From the NCBI GenBank assembly GCA_030745285.1, contig JASLOV010000054.1:1-21906 (forward strand): a stretch of 21,906 bases of DNA, in the 5' to 3' direction. The DNA is from Dehalococcoidia bacterium (GTDB lineage: Bacteria > Chloroflexota > Dehalococcoidia > UBA2979). The notes under the pieces are model-generated. The model saw nothing but the letters and a program-made list of their open reading frames with translations. It had not been told where the DNA came from and ran no database searches. Shown here piece after piece: positions 1-7,438 of this stretch. A program made the position numbers and the translations under genes. Each line of letters opens with the position of its first letter. The first letter of the stretch is position 1.

Positions 1-479
1 CCATGGCGGCAGCAACGGTAACCCTGACCCCGGCAACCCAGACCCCGACCGAAACCGCCGGCGCCGACGGCACAGCGGCCGCCGGCGCTGATGGCGCGAC
101 CGCCACCGCCACGGCCACGGCCACTGCCGCAGCCGAGGCAACCGCAACCGCCACAATGACGGCCGCCGAGCGCGAGGCCGAGTCGGTTGCCGCCGCCGCT
201 GCCGCAGCGGTCGCCGCCGCCGCCGCTGCCGGGCCGCTGTTCCCGCGCGATGTCGCCGTGATCGACGGCGGGCGAGCGCTGATCGTGGACTCGCTCAGCC
301 ACAGCGTGCTGATGCAGTCCGAAGGCGCCAAAGGTGAGGTGGTCTTCGGCGCCCCCTGCGAGCAGGGCTCGGACGCTCGGCACCTGCTGAACCCGCGAGG
401 CGCAGCGGTCGACCGTGCAGGTAACGTCTTCATCACGGACACGGGGAACAACCGGGTGGTGGTGCTGGAGGCGCGCTAG
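1..479 (+). CDS. NHL-repeat beta-propeller protein, C-terminal part (5' end outside window)
   Basis: The reading frame is open from the window edge and ends at a TAG at 477-479, so the gene probably starts upstream. Two NHL-type blades are visible near the end, around PRDVAVIDGGRALIVDS and NPRGAAVDRAGNVFITDTGN; the second has the typical D-x-x-GN-x-hydrophobic-x-D-x-x-N-x-R pattern. Before them lies a long low-complexity stretch of Thr-Ala repeats followed by Ala-rich sequence, probably a flexible insert or linker. NHL propellers usually bind proteins, RNA or peptidoglycan-related ligands at the surface or in the cytoplasm; the ligand cannot be told here. The ATG at base 3 could in principle be a start, but two blades alone do not make a propeller, so a truncated gene is more likely. 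Confidence 0.7.
   Translation, partial: MAAATVTLTPATQTPTETAGADGTAAAGADGATATATATATAAAEATATATMTAAEREAESVAAAAAAAVAAAAAAGPLFPRDVAVIDGGRALIVDSLSHSVLMQSEGAKGEVVFGAPCEQGSDARHLLNPRGAAVDRAGNVFITDTGNNRVVVLEAR
99..165 (+). repeat. Coding hexanucleotide repeat (Thr-Ala tract)
   Basis: A run of imperfect hexamers of the type GCCACS encodes alternating Thr and Ala inside the NHL protein. Such tracts change length easily by slippage; here the repeat unit keeps the reading frame. Confidence 0.6.
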
Positions 480-600
480 CTTTCCGTGGCTTCCTCCGGG
501 GAGGCTTCCCCCCGGCGAGAGCGCGAGAAGGCAATCCGTGGCAGGCAGTGCGGCGTATTCCCTGTATTGAGCGCAGCGTGACGACGCGTTGTGGGATTGG

Positions 601-609
601 TGCTACGAT
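601..609 (+). promoter_or_regulatory. Candidate extended -10 promoter of tatA
   Basis: TGC followed by TACGAT forms an extended -10 element (TGn-TAnnnT) about 43 bases before the tatA ATG. No good -35 is seen at 16-18 bases upstream. The same TGCTA pattern occurs before two other genes in the window (1045 and 18813), which supports the call. The rest of 480-600 shows no gene, only a weak CCTC/GAGG hairpin after the NHL gene without a T-tract. Confidence 0.4.
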
Positions 610-651
610 TCCCGCACGGAACCCTGAACGGGGCCGGGAGGGACAAAGTCG

Positions 652-879
652 ATGCTCGGTACCCTGGGTTGGCAAGAGCTGCTCATCATCCTCGTGATCC
701 TTGCGCTGCTCTTCGGGGCGACGCGCGTTCGTGACCTCGGTGGCGCGCTTGGCAGCGGCATCCGCGAGTTCCGCCAGCAAGCTCGCGGCGAGGACGAAGA
801 CGAGGACGACGAGAAGGAGACCGCCGACACCGCGGCATCGTCGTCGGACAGCGATGACGATGGCGGCTCATCGGGCTGA
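652..879 (+). CDS. tatA: Twin-arginine translocase subunit TatA
   Basis: This 75-residue protein has the TatA/TatE/Hcf106 layout: a short N-terminal stretch, one transmembrane helix (LLIILVILALLFGA, about residues 10-23), the hinge FGATRVRDLG, an amphipathic helix (LGSGIREFRQQARG) and a very acidic, disordered tail rich in Asp, Glu and Ser. TatA polymerises in the cytoplasmic membrane to form the passage for folded proteins carrying a twin-arginine signal. The canonical hinge FGxxKLPDLxRSLG is modified (RVRDLGGALG). A strong Shine-Dalgarno sequence (GGGAGGGA, 636-643) sits 8 bases before the ATG and fixes the start. No tatC is in the window; a perfect hairpin terminator follows, so the gene is probably transcribed alone. 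Confidence 0.9.
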   Translation: MLGTLGWQELLIILVILALLFGATRVRDLGGALGSGIREFRQQARGEDEDEDDEKETADTAASSSDSDDDGGSSG

Positions 880-901
880 CCATAGCGTCTGTGCACTGAG
901 C

Positions 902-930
902 AAGCCGGCCACGGGGCCGGCTTCTTCGTT
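902..930 (+). terminator. Rho-independent terminator after tatA
   Basis: A perfect 9-bp stem AAGCCGGCC (902-910) and GGCCGGCTT (915-923) with the loop ACGG is followed by a short T-rich run (CTTCGTT). It lies 22 bases after the tatA stop codon. Confidence 0.8.
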
Positions 931-977
931 GCCCGTCCGTAGCTGCTGGCCGTTTCGCTCGGGTGTCTCCAGGGTGT

Positions 978-996
978 GGGCGGGGTGGGGCGGGGG
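978..996 (+). other. G-quadruplex-type G-run motif
   Basis: Four G-runs of 3, 4, 4 and 5 bases are separated by single-base loops (C, T, C). Two more GGGG runs follow at about 1005 and 1013. Single-base loops are the best class for a stable parallel quadruplex. It lies between the tatA terminator and the candidate promoter of the next gene, on the coding strand but upstream of the likely transcript start. Confidence 0.6.
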
Positions 997-1044
997 TGCG
1001 AGGACGGGGTGCGGGGAGCCGCCGTGGGGCCATTGCGGCGACTC

Positions 1045-1053
1045 TGCTATGCT
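1045..1053 (+). promoter_or_regulatory. Candidate extended -10 promoter of the MBL-fold gene
   Basis: TGC-TATGCT fits an extended -10 element. Transcription would start near 1060, giving a leader of about 100 bases that contains two perfect 6-bp hairpins (1061-1077 and 1120-1136). No good -35 is present. Confidence 0.4.
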
Positions 1054-1060
1054 CCCAGTC

Positions 1061-1136
1061 GCGAACCAATCGTTCGCACGCTCCTCGACCAAGGGCACAG
1101 CAGAACCACATGTACCGGGTCGCCTCGGACAGGCGA
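1061..1136 (+). repeat. Two inverted repeats in the leader of the MBL-fold gene
   Basis: GCGAAC (1061-1066) pairs with GTTCGC (1072-1077) around a 5-base loop. TCGCCT (1120-1125) pairs with AGGCGA (1131-1136) around another 5-base loop. The first begins at the predicted transcript start and could be a repressor operator; both could also be leader RNA hairpins. I recognise no riboswitch class here. Confidence 0.5.
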
Positions 1137-1162
1137 GCGGACGTGATGGAGAGGAACCCGCC

Positions 1163-2287
1163 TTGGAAATCGTCCCCGGCCTTCATCAGATCAAGACGCC
1201 CATGCCGTCGCCCGCGTTGCCATACGTCCTGGCGTACGTGCTCGAAGGCAACGACGGCGTCACGCTCTTCGACACCGGCTACGGCACGCCGGAGGCGACG
1301 GCGGCGATGACCGCGGGGCTGAAGACGCTGTGGCACGAGCCAAAGGATGTGAAGCGGGTGATCGTCTCGCACTTCCACCCGGATCATCTTGGCATGGTCG
1401 GGTGGTTCAGGGAGCAGTCTCCGGACGTGGAACTTGTGCTGGGGGCGAAGGAGTGGGAGTACATGGCCCACCGCGTGCCTCACCCGGGCGCCTATGGCGG
1501 CGACCGTAAGGACGCGCAGAAGGACGAGGCGGCGAAGGACGGCAAGGGAAGCATCGGCTCCGAGGACTGGTTCCGCCTCGCCGACGACTGGATGATGCAG
1601 CACGGCATCACGCAGGCCGAGGTGGATGCGGGGCGCGCCAGCGGTCACGACCGCCCGCCGGGCATGTCTGCCGCGGCGAAGGATAGCGCCAGCAAGTCGC
1701 CCCAGAGCCACGGCATGATGATGAGCATGGGCGCCGGCGAGCCGGAGGTGAAGCTCGAAGACGGCGAGGCGCTGGAGTTCGACGGATGGTCGTTCGAGGC
1801 GGTCTGGACGCCCGGGCACACACCGGGCCACCTCTGCCTCTATGAGCGTAACCACCGGCTGATGTTCACCGGCGACCACGTGCTGCCGCACATCACACCC
1901 AACGTCTCACTCCACCAGGACCAGGAGGGATCGAGCCCGCTGGCGGACTTCCGGAGTTCGCTGCGCAAGGTCGCCGCCTACGACACCGCGTTGGCGCTCC
2001 CCGCTCACGAGTTCAACATTCGCGACCTGCCGGCCCGTGCCCACGGCCTGATCGAGCATCACGACGAGCGGCTGGACGAGGTCCGCCACGCCATCGGCGA
2101 CTCCGCGTCGACCGCGAGCGATGTCTCTTCGCGCGTGCACTGGAACACCGGGCCGTTCGCGAACTTCGACATCTTCTCGAAGCGCTCGGCGCTGGGTGAG
2201 ACGCTCTCGCACCTCGTGGTGCTGGAGGACACGGGCCGTGTGCGCCGCGTTGAGAGCGACGGGCTCGTGCTCTGGGAGCAGATCTAG
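1163..2287 (+). CDS. Metallo-beta-lactamase-fold hydrolase
   Basis: A 374-residue protein of the MBL superfamily. The zinc motif H-x-H-x-D-H is seen as SHFHPDH (H70, H72, D74, H75), followed by the later ligands in TPGHTPGH, GDH and PAHE. The family hydrolyses thioesters, lactones, phosphodiesters or similar bonds with two metal ions; the general glyoxalase-II-like layout does not identify the substrate. A segment between the HxHxDH motif and TPGHTPGH is expanded and hydrophilic, with a Lys/Ala-rich part and a Met-rich piece (SHGMMMSMG). The C-terminal part (about 80 residues) resembles the helical winged tail of hydrolases of this group. The start chosen is TTG, because GGAGAGGA lies 7 bases upstream and the protein then begins at the first beta-strand (EIVPGLHQI). 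It probably has its own promoter. Confidence 0.8.
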   Translation: MEIVPGLHQIKTPMPSPALPYVLAYVLEGNDGVTLFDTGYGTPEATAAMTAGLKTLWHEPKDVKRVIVSHFHPDHLGMVGWFREQSPDVELVLGAKEWEYMAHRVPHPGAYGGDRKDAQKDEAAKDGKGSIGSEDWFRLADDWMMQHGITQAEVDAGRASGHDRPPGMSAAAKDSASKSPQSHGMMMSMGAGEPEVKLEDGEALEFDGWSFEAVWTPGHTPGHLCLYERNHRLMFTGDHVLPHITPNVSLHQDQEGSSPLADFRSSLRKVAAYDTALALPAHEFNIRDLPARAHGLIEHHDERLDEVRHAIGDSASTASDVSSRVHWNTGPFANFDIFSKRSALGETLSHLVVLEDTGRVRRVESDGLVLWEQI

Positions 2288-2372
2288 CGAGCGACGCCGG
2301 CAGCTGCTGCGGCAGTGCGACAATGGACTCGCCACCGGAGGTGAGGCCGTTACGGGAGCATGTCCCGATCCG

Positions 2373-3881
2373 ATGCAGCGAGAACCGACCCTGCGCGAGC
2401 GTGGCGCGCTGCTGGCTGGGCGGGGGGCTGGTGAGGCCGTGCGGCGGCTCGGCCGCGGCGGCGGGACGGCGCTGCCCGGCCTGATCGCAGGCGCGCTGGC
2501 GCCCGGGCTGGTGGAGGCGCTGGGCGCGCAGCTCGGGCAGGGCTCCGTCACCGTGACGGGGACGAACGGCAAGACGACGACGACTCGGCTGCTGGCGGAA
2601 GCGGTGCGGCGTTCCGGCTTGGAGCCGGTCACCAACCACTCCGGCTCAAACCTCGAACGGGGACTGGTCAGCGCCTACGTCGACGAGGCCGGGCCGGACG
2701 GCGTCGTGCCCGACCCGGCGCGGAGCCTCGGCGTGCTGGAGGTGGACGAGGCGGCGCTGGCGTCATTGCTGCCGCGGCTGCGGCCGAGGGTCGCGGTCTT
2801 CCTGAACCTCTTCCGCGACCAGCTCGACCGCTACGGCGAGGTCGACTCGGTGGCGGAGGGATGGCGCGACGCGCTGCTGAGGCTGAGCGGTGAGGTCGGC
2901 GATTCCGGGGACGGGGACACGACCCTCGTGCTGAACGCCGATGACCCGACGATTGCGACGCTCGGCGAGGTCGCGCGCGGACCAGCTCAGGGGCCAGGAC
3001 AGCGACCGACCATGACCTTCGGCATCGAGGACCGCTCCGTGGCCTTGCCCGGCGTCGAGCACGCCGCGGACGCGCGCTTTTGTCTCTGCGGCGAGGCGTT
3101 CGAGTACGAGGCGGTCTACATGGGCCACGTCGGCGTCTGGCGCTGCGACTCGTGCGGACGGCGGCGCGCGGAACCGGACGTGGCGGCGCGCGATGTGGAG
3201 CTGATGGCGGACAGCGTGAGCCTCCAGCTCGATCTGCGTGCGGAGGGGCCGGGCCGGACGCTTCAGATCGACCTGCCCTTCGCCGGGCTCTACTCCGTCT
3301 ACAACGCGCTCGGCGCGGCGGCGGCCGCGCACGCGCTGGGGCTTCCCGCCGAGGCGATCGCCGATGCGCTGGAGCAGGCCGGGCCCGCCTTCGGGCGGCA
3401 GGAGCGCTTCACCGTCGACGGCCGGCACGTGCGGCTCCTGCTGGCGAAGAACCCGACGAGCATGAACGAGGTGGCGCGCGCGATCGCGGGGGCCACCCTG
3501 GGTTCGGATGGGCCCTCGGTGCTACTCGCGATCCTCAACGACGGCATCGCCGACGGACGCGATGTCTCATGGATCTACGATGCTGACCTTGAGCAACTGG
3601 TGGACCGCACCGGGAGTGTGGTCGCCTCCGGCACACGCGCCGACGACATGGCGTTGCGCCTCGTACTCGCGGGTGTGGAGCCGGCGGTGGTCGAACCCGA
3701 CATCGCGGCGGCGCTGGAGCAAGCGCTGGCGATCACCGCGGAGGGCGGCTGGCTAGAGGTGATGCCAACCTACACGGCGATGCTTGAGGTGCGCGAGCTG
3801 CTGGCGACCCGCACCGGGGCGGCACCGTTCTGGCGGACGGCAGAGCCGGCCGCACCAGATGCGCCGGAGCCGTCATCGTGA
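2373..3881 (+). CDS. murT: Lipid II isoglutaminyl synthase, MurT subunit
   Basis: A 502-residue Mur-ligase-like protein. It carries the ATP-binding P-loop GTNGKTTT (residues 63-70), the Mur ligase central-domain segments (NLFRDQLDRYGE, LNADDP) and a cysteine-containing ribbon inserted in the middle (C237, C239 ... C258, C261), followed by the DUF1727-type C-terminal domain. MurT activates the alpha-carboxyl of the stem-peptide D-glutamate in lipid II, and GatD supplies ammonia, giving D-isoglutamine. The next gene, 10 bases downstream, is gatD, which confirms the assignment. The ribbon is unusual: the first pair reads C-x-C instead of the usual C-x-x-C. The start is the first in-frame ATG that precedes the conserved LGRGGGTALPG segment; it has only a weak Shine-Dalgarno sequence. 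Confidence 0.93.
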   Translation: MQREPTLRERGALLAGRGAGEAVRRLGRGGGTALPGLIAGALAPGLVEALGAQLGQGSVTVTGTNGKTTTTRLLAEAVRRSGLEPVTNHSGSNLERGLVSAYVDEAGPDGVVPDPARSLGVLEVDEAALASLLPRLRPRVAVFLNLFRDQLDRYGEVDSVAEGWRDALLRLSGEVGDSGDGDTTLVLNADDPTIATLGEVARGPAQGPGQRPTMTFGIEDRSVALPGVEHAADARFCLCGEAFEYEAVYMGHVGVWRCDSCGRRRAEPDVAARDVELMADSVSLQLDLRAEGPGRTLQIDLPFAGLYSVYNALGAAAAAHALGLPAEAIADALEQAGPAFGRQERFTVDGRHVRLLLAKNPTSMNEVARAIAGATLGSDGPSVLLAILNDGIADGRDVSWIYDADLEQLVDRTGSVVASGTRADDMALRLVLAGVEPAVVEPDIAAALEQALAITAEGGWLEVMPTYTAMLEVRELLATRTGAAPFWRTAEPAAPDAPEPSS

Positions 3882-3891
3882 GGGCAGTCTC

Positions 3892-4665
3892 GTGAGCGGG
3901 GGGCCCGAGCAGACGATCCGGGTGGTCGATCTCTACCCGGAGGTGATGAATGTCTACGCCGACCGCGGCAATGTGATCGCCCTGCGCGCGCGTTGCCGTG
4001 CGCTGGGCATCGGCTGCGAGGCGACTGCGGTCGGGTTGGGCGACCCGCTGCCGGCGGAGGCCGATCTCGTGCTGATCGGCGGCGGCCAGGACCGCGAGCA
4101 GCGGCGCATCGCCGGCGAACTGGCGTCGCGCGCGGGGCTGCTGCGCGAGTGGGCGGACGGCGACACCCCGATGCTGGCGGTCTGTGGCGGCTTCCAGCTC
4201 TTCGGCCGCTTCTACCGCACGGCGGAGGGCGACGAGTTGATTGGCACCGCCGTCTTCGACGCCGTCACCGTCGCGCCGGCGCGCGGCGCCGCTCGCTGCA
4301 TCGGCGACGTGCTCGCGCAGTCGGGCGTCGAGGGCGTCGGCGAGGTCGTGGGCTTCGAGAACCATGCCGGTCGCACCTACCTCGGCCCGGGGGCGGAGGC
4401 GTTCGCTCGCGTGCTGCACGGCCACGGCAACAACGGTGATGACCGCACGGAAGGCGCCCTCTACCGCGAGGCGATCGGGACCTACCTGCACGGCTCGCTG
4501 TTACCGAAGAACATGGCGCTCACCGACCGCCTGATCCTCGGCGCGTTGCGCCACCGCTACGGCGACGGCGGCCCTCTCCCCGCCATCGACGATATCTACG
4601 CCGAGCGCGCCCATCGCACGGCCGCCACGGTCGCGAGGGAGCGGGGCCGCTCGTACCCGCGTTGA
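3892..4665 (+). CDS. gatD: Lipid II isoglutaminyl synthase, glutamine amidotransferase subunit GatD
   Basis: A 257-residue class I glutamine amidotransferase of the cobyric-acid-synthase-like (CobB/CobQ) type. The nucleophile is in LAVCGGFQLFG (C98) and the catalytic His in TYLHGSLLPKN (H200). The N-terminal IRVVDLYPEVMNVYADRGN is typical of GatD. It hydrolyses glutamine and channels ammonia to MurT for amidation of lipid II, which in other bacteria affects cross-linking and resistance to lysozyme. The GTG start follows a GAGGG 8-10 bases upstream and lies 10 bases after the murT stop, so the two are co-translated. A later start would remove the first strand of the fold. Confidence 0.93.
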   Translation: MSGGPEQTIRVVDLYPEVMNVYADRGNVIALRARCRALGIGCEATAVGLGDPLPAEADLVLIGGGQDREQRRIAGELASRAGLLREWADGDTPMLAVCGGFQLFGRFYRTAEGDELIGTAVFDAVTVAPARGAARCIGDVLAQSGVEGVGEVVGFENHAGRTYLGPGAEAFARVLHGHGNNGDDRTEGALYREAIGTYLHGSLLPKNMALTDRLILGALRHRYGDGGPLPAIDDIYAERAHRTAATVARERGRSYPR

Positions 4666-4739
4666 GTGCGGGTGTTGACGAGGAGTGCGGCGGTCTCGAT
4701 GCTGGCGATGGCGGGCGGGTCCAGGAGCGCAGAGCCGTC

Positions 4740-5528
4740 GTGTCCGCCATCATCCGCGTCCCCGCCCTCCTCGCTGTCCTGATCGCGCTGCTGCTCGTCG
4801 CCTGTGGCGGCGAGGGGGAGGCCCTCGAGGTGCAGGTGATCGTCGATGGGACGGTGTTGTCGTCGCCTTCGCCGACCGCCGAGGCCGCAACGCCGATCGC
4901 GACGCCGGAGTCGATTCCGTTCACCCCGACGCCGCCGCCTTCCACGCTCGACCCGGACGACCTTCGCGGCTTCGCCTGGCCGCTGGTCGGGGCGTGCCTG
5001 CCCGACCGCGATGCGCTGATGCCGAACTCGCCGCGCTCGTACCGCAGCGGCTTCCACGAGGGCGTGGATTGGTACGACCTCTCATCGTGTGCGCGGCTGG
5101 GCGAGGGGACCGACGTCTTCGCGATGTTCGGGGGCGTGGTGGTGCGGGCTGACCTTGACTACGCCGACCTCACGCCGCGCACCTTGGCGGACCTGGAGAG
5201 TCGAGTCGAAGAGTGCGCGTGCAGCGAGCCGGAGATCCTCGACGCCTTCCGCGGCCGGCAGATATGGATCGACCACGGCAATGGCATCGTCACGCGCTAC
5301 GCCCACCTGGGGTCGATCGACGGCGCCGTGTTCGTGGGCGCCGAGATCAAGCTCGGGCAGCGCATCGGCGGTGTCGGGGAGTCGGGCACGCCCGAGTCGG
5401 TGCGCGAGCCGGGGACGGAGATGCACCTGCACGCGGAGGTGAGGATCGGCGAGAGCTTCCTGGGCGATGGGCTGCCGGCGGCGGAGGTGCGGATGCTATG
5501 GGAACGGCTCTTCAGTGCCGGCGAGTAA
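4740..5528 (+). CDS. M23 (LytM-type) metallopeptidase lipoprotein
   Basis: A 262-residue predicted lipoprotein. After a short N-terminus comes a hydrophobic stretch and the lipobox LLVAC with C22 as the lipidated residue, then a Pro/Thr/Ser-rich spacer. The peptidase domain carries FHEGVDW (the first zinc His and Asp), YAHLG and MHLHAEV (the HxH pair), so all expected M23 residues are present and an active peptidoglycan endopeptidase is likely. The domain has an insertion with two Cys (ECACSEPE) before IWIDHGNG. The GTG start at 4740 gives a clean signal peptide; starts further upstream would put an acidic tail before it. It follows murT-gatD and precedes lgt, which would lipidate it. Confidence 0.82.
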   Translation: MSAIIRVPALLAVLIALLLVACGGEGEALEVQVIVDGTVLSSPSPTAEAATPIATPESIPFTPTPPPSTLDPDDLRGFAWPLVGACLPDRDALMPNSPRSYRSGFHEGVDWYDLSSCARLGEGTDVFAMFGGVVVRADLDYADLTPRTLADLESRVEECACSEPEILDAFRGRQIWIDHGNGIVTRYAHLGSIDGAVFVGAEIKLGQRIGGVGESGTPESVREPGTEMHLHAEVRIGESFLGDGLPAAEVRMLWERLFSAGE

Positions 5529-5645
5529 GTTCGTGGAGTCGCCGAGCGTGACCCTCCGTGAACGGGCTCACGACGGCAGAGGTGCACGCTCCTGTAGCAT
5601 GGGGAAAATCCTCGCCTTCCGAGGTACGTTCCGGAGATTGCCAGC

Positions 5646-6542
5646 ATGACGCCACTGCTCGTCATCGAGATCGGGTTTGACCCCAACATCGCCACCATCG
5701 GCGGGTTCCTGCTGTCGTGGCACGGGCTGTTCACGGCGGTCGGCATCCTGGCCGGGGTCAACCTGGCGCTGCGCATCGCGCGGGTGATCGACTACGACGA
5801 GGACGACGCCTACACGCTCGCGCTCGTCGGTGTGCCCAGCGGCATCATCGGTGCGCGGCTGCTCTTCGTGGCGGAGCACTGGGACTTCTACGGGGAGAGT
5901 CCCGGCGACATCATCGCCATCACCGAGGGGGGCATCTCGATCTGGGGCGCGATCCTCGGGGGCATCCTCGGCTCGTACCTCTTCGCGCTCTGGCGCGGGT
6001 ACGAGATCGGCAGCGGACTCGACATCGCCGCCTTCGGGCTGATCCTCGGACAGGCGGTGGGGCGCATCGGCGACGTCATCAACGGCGAACACCTGGCGAC
6101 GGTGACCGACTTGCCGTGGGGCGTGATCTACACGGACCCCAATTCGCCGGGGTTCGCGCACTCGGTCAACGTCGGCGCGGTGCACCCGGCGGTGGCCTAC
6201 GAGCTGATCGGGGACCTCGTGATCCTGGCGGTGCTGTTCGGGGTACTGTTCGGGGTCTTCCGCAACCGGCCGGGCCTGACCTTCCTGGTGTACTTCGCCG
6301 GCTACGCGGCGATGCGCTTCGTGCTGACTGAGCTGCGGGTCGACTCGGCCGAGTCTCTGCTCGGCTTGAGGGTGCCGCAGGTGGCCTCGATGTTCGCGCT
6401 GATCGGGGCGATCCCGCTGCTGATCTACTACTGGAACCAGCCCCCGGTGAACCGCAGGCGGGAAGTGGCGACCGTCGGTGAGCTGACCGGCGAGTTCATG
6501 CTGCGCAGCGGCGGCCGCCGCGTCCCGGCGCGACGTCGCTAG
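5646..6542 (+). CDS. lgt: Prolipoprotein diacylglyceryl transferase
   Basis: A 298-residue polytopic membrane protein with about seven hydrophobic segments. The Lgt signature is seen as GRIGDVINGEHLA, followed by HPAVAYE and the R-F-x-x-TELR region of the last core helices. Lgt transfers diacylglycerol from phosphatidylglycerol to the lipobox Cys of prolipoproteins in the cytoplasmic membrane. The window encodes three lipoproteins (4740, 6875 and 17047 on the minus strand) as probable substrates. The ATG start precedes a short periplasmic N-terminus and the conserved FLLSWHGLF segment. A 117-base gap separates it from the M23 gene, with a weak -10-like TAGCAT at 5595. Confidence 0.95.
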   Translation: MTPLLVIEIGFDPNIATIGGFLLSWHGLFTAVGILAGVNLALRIARVIDYDEDDAYTLALVGVPSGIIGARLLFVAEHWDFYGESPGDIIAITEGGISIWGAILGGILGSYLFALWRGYEIGSGLDIAAFGLILGQAVGRIGDVINGEHLATVTDLPWGVIYTDPNSPGFAHSVNVGAVHPAVAYELIGDLVILAVLFGVLFGVFRNRPGLTFLVYFAGYAAMRFVLTELRVDSAESLLGLRVPQVASMFALIGAIPLLIYYWNQPPVNRRREVATVGELTGEFMLRSGGRRVPARRR

Positions 6543-6563
6543 CGACGAACTGACCGTTGCACG

Positions 6564-6833
6564 ATGACCCCGGGCAAAGCATCGGCCAGGTACGAAGTCG
6601 TTCTCTACTCGCGCCCGGGGTGCCACCTCTGCGACGATGCCCGCCGCGCCCTCGAACAGCTCCAACGGGAACCGGGGGGCGAGCCTGCGTTCGAACTGCG
6701 CGAGGTGGACATCGAATCCGACCCCGCCCTCGAGCGCCGCTTCATGATCGAGATCCCGGTGATCGAGGTCGATGGCAACGTGGTGACGCAGGCGCCAGTC
6801 GACCTGCGGGCCGTTCGCGCGGCGCTGGAGTGA
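6564..6833 (+). CDS. Glutaredoxin-like thiol-disulfide protein (DUF836 type)
   Basis: An 89-residue protein with a thioredoxin fold: strand VVLYSRPGCHLCDDA containing the redox motif CHLC near residue 20, the helix RRALEQL, the strand FELREVDIESDP, the cis-proline segment IPVIEVDG and a final helix. The family (glutaredoxin-like, PF05768) carries out thiol-disulfide exchange in the cytoplasm; the partner is unknown. The gene starts 21 bases after the lgt stop and is probably co-transcribed with it. Confidence 0.85.
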   Translation: MTPGKASARYEVVLYSRPGCHLCDDARRALEQLQREPGGEPAFELREVDIESDPALERRFMIEIPVIEVDGNVVTQAPVDLRAVRAALE

Positions 6834-6874
6834 AGGGCGCTGGTCGGCAGGGTGCGGAAGTGAAGGAGAGACTC

Positions 6875-7264
6875 GTGGGAATCCGTTCTCGTGGTAGCGC
6901 CCTGATCGTGCTCGCCGCGTTGCTGCTCGCGGCCTGCGGCGGAGGCGGTCCGGACCTCACGACGCACGCCGGTCAGCACCAGTTCGCCGACGAGGTATGC
7001 GCCGACCTCGTGGCGGCCTCCAGCGCGGATGCGCCCGGCATGCTCCACGAGGCCTTCGCCGACGCGGCCAAGGACGGCGTCTCCGAGGAGCAGATCCGCG
7101 AGATTCTGAACGAGGAGTGCCCGGACGTCGTGAGTGCGGTCGGAGGGTGGAGCTTTGGGCGGACGATGTCAGACGTGGCTGTGAGTTCGCGGTGGGAGAG
7201 ATGTAGGTTGTCGCTGCTGCGAGAGGAGACCGAGATGTGCGAGGCGTCGCGGCAGGTTGCGTAG
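6875..7264 (+). CDS. Small hypothetical lipoprotein
   Basis: A 129-residue predicted lipoprotein. A basic start (GIRSRG), a hydrophobic run and the lipobox LLLAACGGGG are clear. The mature part holds conserved-looking Cys (EVCADL and NEECPDVV) and short acidic helices; I recognise no family. The GTG start at 6875 has AAGGAGAG 4-5 bases upstream. The last 25 or so residues (after MSDVAVSS) show a different codon style, and the gene ends just before the lower-GC islet, so the original C-terminus may have been replaced when that islet arrived (inference). Confidence 0.65.
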   Translation: MGIRSRGSALIVLAALLLAACGGGGPDLTTHAGQHQFADEVCADLVAASSADAPGMLHEAFADAAKDGVSEEQIREILNEECPDVVSAVGGWSFGRTMSDVAVSSRWERCRLSLLREETEMCEASRQVA

Positions 7265-7270
7265 CACGAT

Positions 7271-7289
7271 TGTGCCAGTATACGGCACA
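7271..7289 (+). repeat. Inverted repeat upstream of the antitoxin gene
   Basis: TGTGCC (7271-7276) and GGCACA (7284-7289) are perfect 6-bp arms around a 7-base spacer (AGTATAC). A GCCGC/GCGGC hairpin follows at about 7295-7307. There is no T-tract. It could be the operator of the toxin-antitoxin genes, which usually autoregulate, or a transcript-end hairpin of the lipoprotein gene. The rest of 7290-7438 shows no gene. Confidence 0.4.
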
Positions 7290-7438
7290 GAAAAGCCGCC
7301 TAGCGGCGGCATCCGTCTGGAAGCTGCTACCAACAGTTCCGGATGCGAACCTTAATCAGGTGACGCTCCTGCTTAGGTCGCGTGCCAACGGTACAGCGGC
7401 CTTCGGGTGCGTGTCCAGCGCCACCCAGAGGCGGGAGG

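Noticed and set aside
480..530. Terminator after the NHL gene
   Set aside because: The CCTC/GAGG stem is only 4-5 bp and there is no T-tract.
1061..1162. Possible T-box or other riboswitch in the MBL-gene leader
   Set aside because: Two hairpins are present but none of the conserved T-box or known aptamer core sequences.
686..1891. Antisense frame of 401 codons opposite tatA and the MBL-fold gene
   Set aside because: It crosses a terminator and two genes with clear motifs, and shows no domain of its own.
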